A stretch of 64,000 nt of DNA, taken from NCBI RefSeq assembly GCF_016808095.1, contig NC_068971.1:5158501-5222500 (forward strand), written 5' to 3'. Of the stretch, positions 37,911-50,059 are shown one piece after another. The translations under genes were made by a program, and so were the position numbers. Within the stretch, counting starts at the first letter, position 1. Every line of letters starts with the position of its first letter. Origin of the DNA: Vigna angularis. Taxonomy: Eukaryota > Streptophyta > Magnoliopsida > Fabales > Fabaceae. The notes under the pieces are model-generated. The model was given only the letters and a program-made list of their open reading frames with translations, was not told the DNA's origin and did no database searches.

Positions 37911-40900
37911 ATGGGTTGCACGGCGTCCAAGCTAGAAAACGAGGACACCGTGCGTCGTTGCAAGGACCGCCGCCGTCTCATGAAGGACGCCGTCTACGCG
38001 CGCCACCAACTCGCTGCCGCCCACTCCGACTACTGCCGTTCCCTCCGCCTTACCGGCTCCGCCCTCTCCACCTTCGCCGCCGGGGAACCCCTCTCCGTCT
38101 CTGACCACACTCCCGCCGTCTTCCTCAACAACTCCCAACAACCACCCCCTCCCATTCACCACACTCGCCCACCCTCACCACCTCGCCACCACCCCCACCA
38201 CTCTCCACCACCCTTCAACCCTTCCCCGCCGCCGAAACTCGCCCCCATCCAACCCCGCCGCCGCAAGCCGCCGCCTCCGAAGCTACCCCATATTCTCTCC
38301 GACTCGAGCCCCTCCTCCACGCCGCGAAGCCAAGCGTCGAATTTTCCTTCGAACTTTTTCCCCACCGCGCATTCCACATACTCCTCCACCCCTTCCCAAA
38401 CCTCCTCTGTTTGGAACTGGGAAAACTTCTACCCCCCTCCACCTCCTCCTGCTTCCGATTACTTCCCCGAAGAACACCAACATCAACACCAACACCAACA
38501 AAAACTCTCGCAGGCTCGGGCACAAACACAAACGCAAACACCTTCCCTTCACTCTCACAAAACACAAACACCCTCTCATTACTCCCACAAAACCCAACCC
38601 ACCAATCCTCAAATTCATGACTCCGACTCCGAGAGATCTGAATACGATTACTTCGACGGAAAACACGAGACTCAAAAAACTTACTCCCACTCTCGCTCTC
38701 CCTCTCACATTCACTCTGATTCTCACTCTCATCACCATCTTCCCGAAGAGTATACCGAGACTGAGAGGGAAGAGGTTCAGTGCAGTGAGTGGGGGGATCA
38801 TTACAGCACCACAAGTTCATCCGATGACGATGATGATGGGGTGGAGGAGGATGTGGAGTCGCGGTCCGAGATCGGGACCCGGTCGAATTTCGGGTCGTCC
38901 ATGCGGGCCGAGTCCGTTGCGGCTGGCGGCGGCGCTAAGGGGTTCGACGCCGCGTCCTCCGTCGCGGAGATGAAGATGGTGGTGAGGCATAGGGACTTGA
39001 GGGAGATCGTGGAAGCTATTAAGGAGAATTTTGATAATGCTGCTTCCGCCGGAGATCAGGTTTCAGAGATGCTCGAGATCAGTAAGGCTCAGCTCGATCG
39101 CAGCTTCAAGCAATTGAGGAGTATGTTTAACAAACTCAAACAATTTGTTTCGATTATTTGAATATTGTTTTTTGTTGGTCTCGAATCAGAATTGAAAAAC
39201 AGAAACTTTGAATCTATTAAGAGAATAGTACTAAAAAAATGTAAAGATTTTTCTTTTCTAACTCTTGTTTTCGTTTTGCTTCTAATTTTAATTGGAAAAC
39301 CAACTTGGAAATGTTTGAAGTTTTATTTCCATGTTTAAATTGGATTGGACATTTTGAATTTGTGTTAAAGATATTTAATTGGGGTTTTTATGAGGTTTGT
39401 GTTTGGCCATTGGGGAGTTTTCGTTTTTATGCTTTTGGGTCAATTTCCGAATGAAGGGTACACGGTTTCGAGTTTTCTTGAAAATTATGGGTAGGTTTGT
39501 TTGATTTGAATTTCGATGATTTTGATTTTGCAGAGACTGTGTATCACTCGAGCAGCATATTGAGCAATCTGAGCTCAAGTTGGACCTCGAAACCACCACT
39601 GGCGGTTAAGTACCGGCTGGACACCGGTTCGCTGGATGAACCGGGCGGTTCAAAGAGTCTCTGCTCCACCATAGAACGGCTTTTGGCGTGGGAGAAAAAG
39701 CTGTACGAGGAGGTTAAGGTAATTTTATCTTAATTTCTAGGGCGGTGGTGTTATTTGGATAATAAAGAGGTTCCCTTTTTAGAAAAATGAATTATATTTT
39801 TCGAGAGCATAAAAAGGTGAAGGAAAAAAGGAAACGGTGTAGGTTTTGTTGGACTTTGGTAGCGTAAGGTCACAGCAGAATTTGACTGTTTAGTGTGAAA
39901 ATGACCTCCTTTCCCTTTTTCACCATTGTGAATTGACCAAAATAGCCTCGGTTGTTGGGACCAACCTTTATTATTGTGGTACAAATAATGCTCCATGATA
40001 GAAACATACTTATCCCGAAAATACTTTTACACATGTCATGTAATGATATAAGTGTATATTTGGTCATACGGTAAACCGGGTTTGCTTATTATTCATTCAT
40101 GTTTTGGATAATTTCCTGATTTGAAGGGACGGTGCTTGTCTTAATCAGAGTTTTGGTGTAAATTAGCGTGAATTAAGCAGTTCGCTGAAATTATTTTAAT
40201 CATAATTTATTGTGTGAAATGAAATGACTGAAATGCCCACACCCTTAAACTCTTTTAACCCCAGTGAGATAAACTACTGACTACAGAGGAACCGAGCGAT
40301 TAACAGATTTTAAGTAATTAAACCAGTTGTCTGTTTCTTCAAATTTTGTCTTAATGTGATTGATTGTTCACATTCAATTGGGTCTATGTGTGAAGGGCAA
40401 ACATTTTCTGTCACATATACATGTGTGTGTGTATTCTTACTGAAAAAGGCACGTTTCTTTAGACTTACGGCACTAAAAGAAAAAAAAAAGAAGTAATGCC
40501 TAGGATATTGTCATGGATGTTTGAAATCACCATAAATGCTGTGTCCAACTTGGCTGCCTTTTAACCAAACTGAAGTCAGGTGGTTCTGTTGCATTTATTT
40601 TTAGCTAAAAACCTAAAGCATGTGGTTTGGAAACGAGGTGTGCTATGCTAACACTTTCTACAAATTGTGCTTGAATTAAGGCTAGAGAAGGTGTTAAGAT
40701 CGAACATGAAAAGAAATTGTCAGCTCTGCAGACTCAGGAATACAAGGGAGAGGATGAAGCTAAGATATTCAAAACCAAGACTTCCATAAATAGGCTGCAG
40801 TCATTGATAGTTGTCACTTCTCAGGCTGTGTCTACCACCTCAACTGCCATTGTTGGCCTTAGGGACTCTGCTCTGGTCCCTCAGCTTGTTGCTCTCATTC

Positions 40901-42984
40901 ATGGGTATGTCTCTTCTGCAATAGCTTTACTGTTTTGGTAGCTCCAGATTTTGTGGATAGCTAAATAATCAAGTTCTTGTACATGGGATTGGACCATTAT
41001 TACATCATTAATCAACGAAGAAGTGAAGAACTATGGTGATTATCTATTAATCCAATTTTACAGCAAATCATGCATATGGGGGTTCACTGACGTGCTTATT
41101 TTTACTGCTGTAATTAATGAACTTTAATAACTTCATTGGTTCCCAAAAATTGTCTAGTATTTTGGAGTAATGAAATTTTCAAGTGTTTTGGTCTTATTAT
41201 ATCCATTTCCAAACAAATTAAATGTCATATTTAGACTTCATGATCAAACACACTTGAAGACTGTGCTGCTTGTTGTGAGGCCGTAATATAGGATCATGCT
41301 GTGTCTTGTTCATTGGATATTTTGTAAATGTTGATTTAATCTGGTGGAATGTGAGAGGACCTTGAGCCGATAAAAGTGACCAACCCTATTAAAGAACTTT
41401 TAAGTTTGACTGTAAGAATTGAAATGCTTTTTTACTTTTTCAAATGCCCTCATTTACCTCGTGTGAATGTGCTGCCTAATTTGGGTCAAGAAAATCTTGG
41501 GTGGTAGTTGAAAACATTATGGCTTACCGGTCTCGTATGCCACTTGTTTTATCAGCTCTGCGTAATTGCATGTGCTTCTTTGTACTAAACTGTCCAACAA
41601 CTGCCTGCCTCTTATAATCAAACCTTGGCCCACCAGTGCATCTGTCGGAATGTTATTTTGTCTTTTTAGGCTCCATTCGAGCATAACTGATTTATGGACG
41701 GAGTAGGTATGTTAAACCATACAATGGGATAACCCTTGTTAACTGATTCTAAACTATTTGACTGGGTGTTATAAGCTGTAAAAACTTACACTGATGTTAC
41801 TAATATTCATCTGTTTTCATTTTACTGGTCCAAATAACCTATCAGGGTCAATTTTGCAGTAAGATATGTTGTATATAAGCATGCTGAGGGTAGTGTAAGA
41901 TAGCATGAAGGCAAGATGTTTTCACATTCTATGTGAATGTTCAAAGTGGCAGATGATTATTGAGCCGAGTGGGAGTGAAATTGAGATTATCTGTCATTCC
42001 CTATATATTTTGTACTGAAGCAGAGATTTCTTTTGCTCACTTCTGAAACATCCATGTACTGAATTTTATGCATTAAAAATTTGTCTCCCTGCAACAATTA
42101 CTTATCTGTTGTGTTTTGTATTAAAAAAGGGGATGGCCTGTTCAAGATAACATTGTTGTCTTATTATGTTTGTGAATTGTGACATGTGAAATTGTAGATT
42201 TATGTACATGTGGAAAGCAATGCATAATTACCATGAAATTCAAAGCAACATAGTGCAGCAAGTCCGTGGCCTTGTGAACAGATCTTCAAGAGGTGACTCC
42301 ACTTCTGAACTGCACAGGCAGGCTACTCGGGACCTCGAAGCAGCCGTGTCAGCCTGGCACTCCAGTTTTTGTCGCCTGATAAAGTTTCAGCGGGAGTTCA
42401 TCCACTCCTTGCATGGCTGGTTCAAGCTCAGTCTTCTTCCAGTGGACAATGATAACATCAACAACAGCAGGGACAACTCTGATACATACCACTTTTTTGA
42501 TGAATGGAAACTGGCACTTGACCGTGTTCCAGACACGGTTGCATCTGAAGCCATAAAGAGTTTTATCAATGTTGTCCATGTGATATCTTCGAAGCAAACT
42601 GAAGAGCTGAAGATCAAGAAAAGAACAGAGACAGCATCGAAGGAACTTGAGAAAAAGGCATCCTCTGTGAGAAACCTAGAGAGGAAGTTCTACAGTTCAT
42701 ATTCTATGGTAGGAATTAGCCTTCCTGATACAGCAGCTGACAATGGACAGGGTTTGGATGCTCGTGATCCACTGGCGGAGAAAAAACTGGAACTGGCAAC
42801 CTGCCAAAGGCGCGTTGAAGATGAAATGCTGAGGCATTCAAAAGCTGTGGAGGTAACAAGAGCCATGACTCTGAACAATTTGCAGACAGGGTTGCCTGGT
42901 GTGTTTCAGGCATTGACAAGTTTCTCTTCCTTGTTCACGGAGGCTCTTGAATCAGTGTGTACTCGTTCTTATGCCATCAAGTAG
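37911..42984 (+). CDS. DUF630/DUF632 protein (NRG2/APSR1-like family)
   Basis: Four coding exons: 37911-39120, 39534-39718, 40681-40904, 42198-42984 (stop TAG), with GTATGT/GTAATT/GTATGT donors and AG acceptors. They join in frame to 801 residues, usual for this plant family. The N terminus [20 protein letters not shown] opens the DUF630 domain (about 1-60), with Gly2 and Cys3 suited to N-myristoylation and palmitoylation, hence probable plasma-membrane anchoring. Then come a Pro-rich segment (about 75-150), a His/Gln/Thr-rich low-complexity part (about 190-240), an acidic [15 protein letters not shown] run (about 305-320), and DUF632 (about 360-665: [66 protein letters not shown]). The C-terminal part has coiled-coil-type helices. 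Arabidopsis relatives include NRG2 (nitrate signalling, binds NLP7) and APSR1 (phosphate starvation response). I cannot tell which orthologue this is, so I give no symbol. The old 'bZIP' label of this family is not supported by a basic region here. Exon 1 is much more GC-rich than its surroundings. Confidence 0.95.
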
Positions 42985-43223
42985 GTAAGATAATTCATTT
43001 CTTCTGCATGGGATCTAAGTTCTTCATAAGGGCTGGGATTTTTTGGCGGCAAGCTCTTATTGCTCTCACTCTCACTCTCACTATTTTGAGTTATATTTTG
43101 AAGTGTAAATATGAAGAATTTTGGGGTTCCACCTATTTCGATGGAAAAAAAAAGGGAATTTTCTTATTGTACAGGGAAATTTCTTGGTTTATTGTATCAG
43201 AGGATTGGAATTTTTAATATATG

Positions 43224-43229
43224 AATAAA
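43224..43229 (+). terminator. probable polyadenylation signal of the DUF630/632 gene
   Basis: AATAAA lies 240 bases after the stop codon in a T-rich, AT-rich setting, a normal 3' UTR length. The cleavage site is not determinable. Confidence 0.5.
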
Positions 43230-43632
43230 TTATAGGCACTGTGCTTTGATGTTCCATCATAAAATTCTTTGGAAATGTTTGTGAAATATTGTTTACTGCA
43301 GATGATGATTTGGGTGAAAAATAGTTGTAGAAGATATAAATCCCTTTATGTTAGATTTGGTGAAAAGGTGAGTGTGGTTATTGAGGGTGACAGCTAATAT
43401 GGACATAAATGGACAGGAAAGTTCCACACACACAGCACATCACATGGCAAGTGGAAGGAAACATAGATATCTGCAACTTGCATTATCATCCTCTTCCTAC
43501 TGCTATATTATTTTATGCATACATTTCTCCAATACCAAATCAATTTTCATGCTCTATTTGGAAACTCCTATGCTCTCATTTTTACCTTTCACATTCAGAT
43601 CCACCTCATCCACTTACACCCAAAAAAATTTA

Positions 43633-43636
<4 letters not shown>

Positions 43637-43676
<40 letters not shown>
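43637..43676. repeat. (AT)n microsatellite
   Basis: About 40 bases of alternating AT downstream of the DUF630/632 gene. Confidence 0.95.
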
Positions 43677-43684
<8 letters not shown>

Positions 43685-45345
43685 ACGCCAAATTTAAGAA
43701 ATTAGTTCTGATTTTAAATATAACAATTCTGATAACTTGATTTTTTAAATATACTTATATTCTATAAATTAAGTCAGCCCATAAGTTTAGAAACTAACAT
43801 GGTTAAACTCATTTAAAAAAATAGTTGGCTCAATTTCTTATGCACCTCCATAACATTCCTTCTGCACCTCCGTAAAAAAAATTCTCCCATTTTCCTTCTC
43901 GAGCGTAATATGACCAAAAATATTTTCAAAGTATACAATCCAAAATCTAGAAATGACTTTGGGACTGTGTAATATGAAAATCAAATAAATTTCGAATTGT
44001 GTAATTCAAAAATCATTTTTTCATATAAAAAATGATTTTCATATTTTACAATTCAAAAATTATTTTTGACTTTCAATACAGAATTTTTATTTTTATTTTT
44101 TATTATGTAACTCATAAGTTATTTCTTTAGATAAAAACTTCTGGATTACGTCATCCAAAACTTTATAAATATTTTTAAATTGTATAATTAAAAAGATAAA
44201 TGAAAAAAAAAAAGAGTATGAAGATACTTAGAGAAAGTTACGTAGGTGCAAAGAGAAACTGCCTTTTTTTCTAGTCGGACCCTTTTAGTGGGCTTTTTCA
44301 GGCCATTCTATGGAGTCAAATTCCTTGTAACATCTTTACACCCATACTTTATTATTATAACTTTTTCTATATATGTAGGATTTTGAGAAAAAGTTCTTTT
44401 TAATTATTATTTTTAAAATTTGAGACAACAGTAGTTATTTAGTTAACTGTTATTCATTTATTTTCAATTAATTATATATGTGTGTGTACTTATCGTGAAG
44501 TGAAAATAAAAATATCAATTAGAAAGTAGAAAATTCGTTATATTTATTGTGTAAAAGTCTCAACAACAAAAAATTAAAAAGAAGAAAATATTTCTTATAC
44601 GATCCATTTGTTAAGGGAAATTGGAAATTTCATTTATTCTACCCGGGAGAGTTTCATTAAAAACACTTTTAAGAAAAAGAAAATACCAAATCCTATACAA
44701 TTTAAATTTGAATTGACATCATACCGTATTAATTTATTTTAATGTTCCATATGCATATTAATTTAAATTGACAATATTAATTTAATGCCACATTTCATTT
44801 TCTTCATTTTTATCCTTTTTTTATGAGGGGTAAGCTTTGCCCTCTTCTTATATAGTTCGACATATAAATTGTTAATGTAGAAAAGGCATTTCCAATCAAA
44901 ATTGACAGTAGCAGAATAGTATTTAACAAAAAACAGAAACATGATTAAAACGAAAAAGTATATAAAATTTGCATTAAAAATTAAATAGAGTATATTTTGT
45001 TTATACATGAAAAATTACATAAAGAATACTTTAAGTAAATTTTGTTTATTACGAAATGTAAAAATTCCAAAATATATTTTTAATATTTTATAATGTAATT
45101 TATATTTTTAATAGGATATTTTGAAAAGTTTATGGATTAAACAATTCAGAACTAAAAATTAAAATCCTAAATTAGAAGGTAAATTTAATATCGATGGGGT
45201 GTCAATTGAAACTATGGAAGTGCAGAAAGAAACTGCCTTTTAGTCTGGCCCAATATTTTTAACACGAACCTTCTTGACAAAATTTTGTTAAGATACATTA
45301 ATATTTATTTCCATTGTGTGGTAAGTCTCGATAAGATCTACAGGG

Positions 45346-45445
<100 letters not shown>

Positions 45446-46074
45446 GTGTGTGGATAAAATATGTACTCATATGTCATTTCATTCTAAAATTTCTTCTATC
45501 TTTGAAGACCAAAAAGCATAAAACAATATTAACTCATAATAAAAAATGACCTAAAACTGAAAACTTATGTAATAGTATTTGGTATTGAATGAGAGAAATG
45601 TATGCAGTATTGATTGATTGTAGAGTGTGATGTAGAGGAAATATGATGGGCCTAGTTTTTGAAGAGGAAAAGTTTTGATTTTGGTGTCTTTTTTTTACCA
45701 TATACTTGACACTTCTCCCTCCACTTCCAAGCTTTCTTCCTGTACCAACAAGTTTACAGTTTTGTCTTTCAGTATAAATATATATAAAAAAAATTGGTAA
45801 GCGCTAATTATTACTTAGCAAATCGCATTTAATGTTAGTTCTATATTTACTATCATGCATCCTTAAGTCTTCACGCTTCATCCTTCTTCTCACGTCTCTG
45901 TGTTTGTTGTATGTTATGGTGATGAGTTTTCATTAGAAGCAAAACCTTTTGACTGCTTTGTTCTTTTCACTTTCATCTTCTTCTTTATTTCATCTCGTAT
46001 CTTTCAAGTATAAGCATTTTTTTCCGTTAAGGTTTGAAATTTTATATTTATTTTTATTATGTTTTGATGTACCA

Positions 46075-46705
46075 AATTTCTTAATCCAACTTAGGAAACT
46101 CATTGAATTTCGAAATTCAGTTTAGAAAGTCACTAGATTTTGAAATCTAGTTTAAGAAATAATCGAATTTCAAAATTCGATTAAGAAAACTCATCGAATT
46201 TTGAAATTCAGTTAAGGAAGTCACCAGATTTCAAAATTTGATTAAGAAAATTATTGGATTTTGAAATTTCGTTTAAGAAGTCACCGGATTTCAAAATCCA
46301 GTTTAAAAAGTCATCAAATTTCAAAATTCGGTTAAGGTACTCTCCAGATTTCGAAACTAATTAAGTTACTCACTGAATTTTGAAATCTAGTTAGCATATT
46401 TTGAAATCTAGTTAGGGAAGTCACTGATCCGGTTGAGGAAGTCGCTGAATTTCAAAATTTGATTAAGAAAGTCGACATATTTCAAAATCCGATAAAGGAA
46501 GTCGTCGTCGAATTTTAAAATCGGGTGAAAGAGGTCGTCAAATTTCGAAACTCGTTAAGGAAGTCGTCGAATTTTGAAATTTGGTTTAGGAAGTCACTAA
46601 ATTTCGAAATTCAATTAAGGTACTCATCAAATTTCAAAATTTGGTTGTCACTCTACGAATTTCGTAATCTATTTAATAGTCCTACCAGATTTCAAAATGT
46701 GGTGT
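46075..46705. repeat. degenerate minisatellite, unit ~35-45 bp with TTTCGAAAT palindrome
   Basis: Roughly 15-18 imperfect units of the form GGAAGTCACCGAATTTCGAAATTCGGTTAA. Each has a core palindrome TTTCGAAA/TTTTGAAA, then TT(A)AAG(A/G)AAGTC(A/G)(T/C). The 93-codon open frame over 46525-46806 (repeating SSNFEIWFRKS-like units) is only the translation of this array. Related sequence reappears at about 49980-50060. Confidence 0.85.
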
Positions 46706-46779
46706 TCATTTATTTTTTTATCTATTTTTTAACTTATTTTATTTTATTTTTCTTACTTGTTTTTTTTAATAATGTCTTG

Positions 46780-46802
46780 AGGTATTATTATTATTATTAT
46801 TA
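46780..46802. repeat. (ATT)n microsatellite
   Basis: About seven ATT units at the edge of the minisatellite block. Confidence 0.9.
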
Positions 46803-46879
46803 CTGAAGAAGTGAGGTATTCAATGGTAGTGATTTTATGTTATAGGTGATTATATTATAAGATGAAAGATTAACCTTTC

Positions 46880-48590
46880 AGTTTGATGAATTCACAAGTA
46901 AATTCAAACTTTATGTCAAATTTATCTTCTTTTATCAATGAAATGTGTGAGGAGGATTATACAAATAATTTTACAATTGATAAGATTTTTTTCGCAAGTG
47001 ATGACTTAATTGAGTGAGTTCGACTGATTGCTTTTGATCTTAACTTTGTTGTTCTTATTATAAGATCTAATAAAGCTATTAGTCAACTTGGGAAAAGACG
47101 TTTGTGTTGTTAGGATGTGAAAGAGGTGAAAAGTACAAGAAGTACAAATCTTATGTTCATCCTAGTATATACGACATAAGAAAAACGTCTTTTTAAATTG
47201 AGGCAAGCCAATTTCTAATGGAGATAGGTGGATATTGAAAGTAATATGTGGATATCATAACCATGATTTGATATAAAGTCAAGTGATATGTAATGTGACA
47301 ATCATTGCTTATTGATATGACTAAGAGTCAAGTGAAGCCTACAAATCTGCTCTCACTCTCAAAGAAAATAATGATTATAATGTGACAATAATCAAGCAAA
47401 TATATAATGCAAGATATACTTACAAGCGATCATTGAGAAGTTAAATTGTTAAATGCATTTAATGTTGTTTTGTTAATGGATATCACATACAAAACAAAGA
47501 AATATCACTTGTCATTCATTGCTTATATTTTTATCAATTGATAGTTTGAGTCACATCAACAAGGTTGATTTTCTCAATGGCCTTATATTTTTATCAAGTG
47601 AACGAAAAAATAATTTCACTTGGACTTTGGAAAGGCTTAGAGGATTATTTTTTAGATATGAAGGTGATCCACAAGTCATTGTTAACAACAAAGACCTAAC
47701 TTTGATGAATGTCATTGACACTATATTCCTTGAATGTTATTATCTCCTCTGGCACTTCCACATTTAGAAAAATGTGTAAGCTAAATGCAAAATGTTAGTC
47801 AATTCTGTTGGGCTATGGGTTGTCATGGATTGTGAACATGAAATAATGTTTACTGATTGTGTTGATTACCTTCATCATGCTTATATTTCATGACCTTTAT
47901 TCTTTCAATATGTCAATAAGTCTTGGATAATTTCGTATGAGACATACTTTGTAAAGGCGCAGACAATCCAAGTTATGCATTTAGGGAACATAACATCAAC
48001 CATGTATGTTTTAATCTTACTTCATTTAATTTTGTTAGTCGTTTTATGATATTGATCACGTCATTTGTATCAAGGTTAAGTCTGCTCACTAAAGCTTGAA
48101 GAAAGTATTGGGAAGCAGTTTGAGAATCCTTTGTTCTTGTTGTGATGCAATTTATAACATCTTCTTCCTGTAACATAATGAGATAAAGACATCATTTGAA
48201 AAAAGTCTCAATCTTATGGGTGACGCTTTTAAAGGAACCATATATAAAATGTTAGTTGGGCAGTTTGAGAATCCTTTGTTCTTGTTGTGATGCAATTTAT
48301 AACATCTTCTTCCTGTAACATAATGAGATAAAGACATCATTTGAAAAAAGTCTCAATCTTATGGGTGACGCTTTTAAAGGAACCATATATAAAATGTTAG
48401 TTGGACTTATATCAAAATATGCTTTGAGACTTATTGCTCAAGAGTTTGATCGAGTAAAACATGTAGGATTCGATAGTGAAAATTGTGGATGCATTTTGAG
48501 ACAAACATATGGAATCTATCTTCATCATATAGGGTCAGATTACCCCATCATATGTCAAGCCATCAAAATGTGCCCAAACCTCAAGTAAGA
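46880..48590 (+). pseudogene. MULE (Mutator-like) transposase pseudogene
   Basis: Broken frames read as a plant MULE transposase. About 47520-47770 gives NNFTWTLERLRGLFFR, then PQVIVNNKDLTLMNVIDTIF and WHFHI-KNV-AKCK (family form: W.LE.LK..F......PQVIVTDRD.ALM.AI..VFP......C.WHI.KNV). About 47900-48000 gives DKSWIISYETYFVKAQT and MHLGNITS. About 48361-48588 gives GDAFKGTIYKMLVGLISKYAL and NCGCILRQTYG (the C-terminal zinc-finger-like part). A degraded N-terminal FAR1-type segment lies around 47090-47280. There are many stops and a 145-bp internal tandem duplication. No function remains. Confidence 0.85.
48115..48404. repeat. perfect 145-bp tandem duplication
   Basis: 48115-48259 and 48260-48404 appear identical base for base on direct reading; both begin GCAGTTTGAGAATCC and end AAAATGTTAGTTGG. 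It lies in the MULE pseudogene, whose surroundings are old and mutated, so the duplication is recent. Confidence 0.93.
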
Positions 48591-48819
48591 TGGAAATATA
48601 CTTCTCTATCACCCAACGTGCTACACGAGGTTTTTCTTCATCATAACTAGGCAATAGATGTCTCATTCCCATCCCAGAAAAGTGCTCAAAAATTCAATTC
48701 TAAAAAAAGTTAATTAAATGTTGGTCAATAATGAAATAATAAAAGAAATGAAAGTGCAAGATATATGTGTACATGTATAAGAGTCAGATATCTAACTAAT
48801 TGCTCTGTCTAAGAAAAAC

Positions 48820-49270
48820 TGACATGTCTAAGTTGCTCGTACAAGTGATCTGGTGCAGCAACTCCCTAGACATATATGTCATATGACTGTATGTCTCAAA
48901 AGAGCAACAAGTAGGATACACGAATGAATGTGACACTTATATCCGTAAAAGTAGTGCATCCAACTAAATGCAACAAGTAGGCCTATGCAACATACTCCCA
49001 ATGCTGGTTCTCACAACAGTTGTTGTATATGTCTCTCAACCAACTCAACCTAACTTAGGGACCACGACATTGTCTCAGCTCAGATGTAACCCTCGCACAG
49101 TCCACACTCAATAGGTCGATTATAGTACATCGAACCACTTCAAAGTTCAAAACTTCATTCGAACATAATTGTCCCACTAGAGGTAGATGTAGTAGCACGA
49201 ACACGTCATCTAATGTAACAGTCATCTTACCAACAAGGACATGGAAATTGTTTGTCTCTCTATGTCATGT
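48820..49270 (-). pseudogene. MAIN-like / plant mobile domain (PMD) remnant
   Basis: The minus strand reads ETNNFHVLVGKMTVTLDDV followed by LLHLPLVG (about 49245-49165), then SELRQCRGPKLG-VGLRD, AYLLHLVGCTTFTD and GVAAPDHLYEQLRHVS (about 48880-48830), with stops. This is the order of the aminotransferase-like plant mobile domain shared by MAIN/MAIL proteins and many transposons (family form: E.HTFHL..GE.TITL.DV..LLGLP..G, then AYLL.L.G...F.D, then WG.A.L..LY..L). It lies tail-to-tail with the MULE transposase remnant, which suggests one composite element. Not functional. Confidence 0.75.
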
Positions 49271-49818
49271 CTTAACGAATGTCGATATTAAACTATTATC
49301 AACATAATAGTGAGAAATATCACATAGAGGAATCAAACTAGAATTCGACACAAAATCTTTAACAACCAAATGACATATTCCAAATTTGTTTAATTTTTTT
49401 CCATGAAAAACCAACTTGATCTTGCATTGATCCTAGACAAAACAATTGGATATAAAGTTCAAACAACTCATAAAAATAAATTCAACTGTTGTACTATTCT
49501 GACCTTGCTACAACTCAAATCCAAGATGATTAGCATAACTCGTCAAAAGTGATGTATCATGTAGACCTCTAGAAAATCCACCTAGTTCATATTATTCTTG
49601 AATAACATTTTCGTGTTGTTCAACAATATCTTTGCGTTGTTCAACAACAACATCTTACTCAATAATAACATTCTCGCGCTCCTCATAAAGATCAAGATGT
49701 TGTAATGTTCCAACTTTTTCAGGACGACCCCTTTACGAACTAATATCGTAAGTCTCCTTTTGCATTCACCTTATGAAAAACTCTCACTTTAATATCTAGA
49801 TGCATCTTATGTTTTTAC

Positions 49819-49885
<67 letters not shown>

Positions 49886-50059
49886 AAATTCATAAAATAT
49901 TAAAATCAATACAGATATAAAATAGAGAATACATAAAGAAAACAGTAAAAAAATATTAAAAATAAGTATAGATATGCTCTCATCAAATTTCAAAATCTAT
50001 TAAAAATTTTACTAGGTTTTGAAATTCATTAAGGGTTTCACCGGATTTTTGAAATAGTA
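49271..50059. other. distal part of the MULE-like region with minisatellite-like end
   Basis: Sequence without recognised coding, containing (AT)n at 49823-49882 and ending in TTTCAAAATCTATTAAAA...GAAATTCATTAAGGGTTTCACCGG (about 49980-50050). That end matches the minisatellite units seen at 46075-46705 and may mark the other end of the same element. Confidence 0.5.
49823..49882. repeat. (AT)n microsatellite
   Basis: Alternating TA run of about 59 bases. Confidence 0.95.

Noticed and set aside
37932..38820. Several long open frames on the minus strand and in other frames over exon 1 of the DUF630/632 gene (up to 201 codons)
   Set aside because: They are shadows of a GC-rich exon. Their translations are Gly/Arg/Phe-rich low complexity and match no family, while the sense frame matches one from the first residue.
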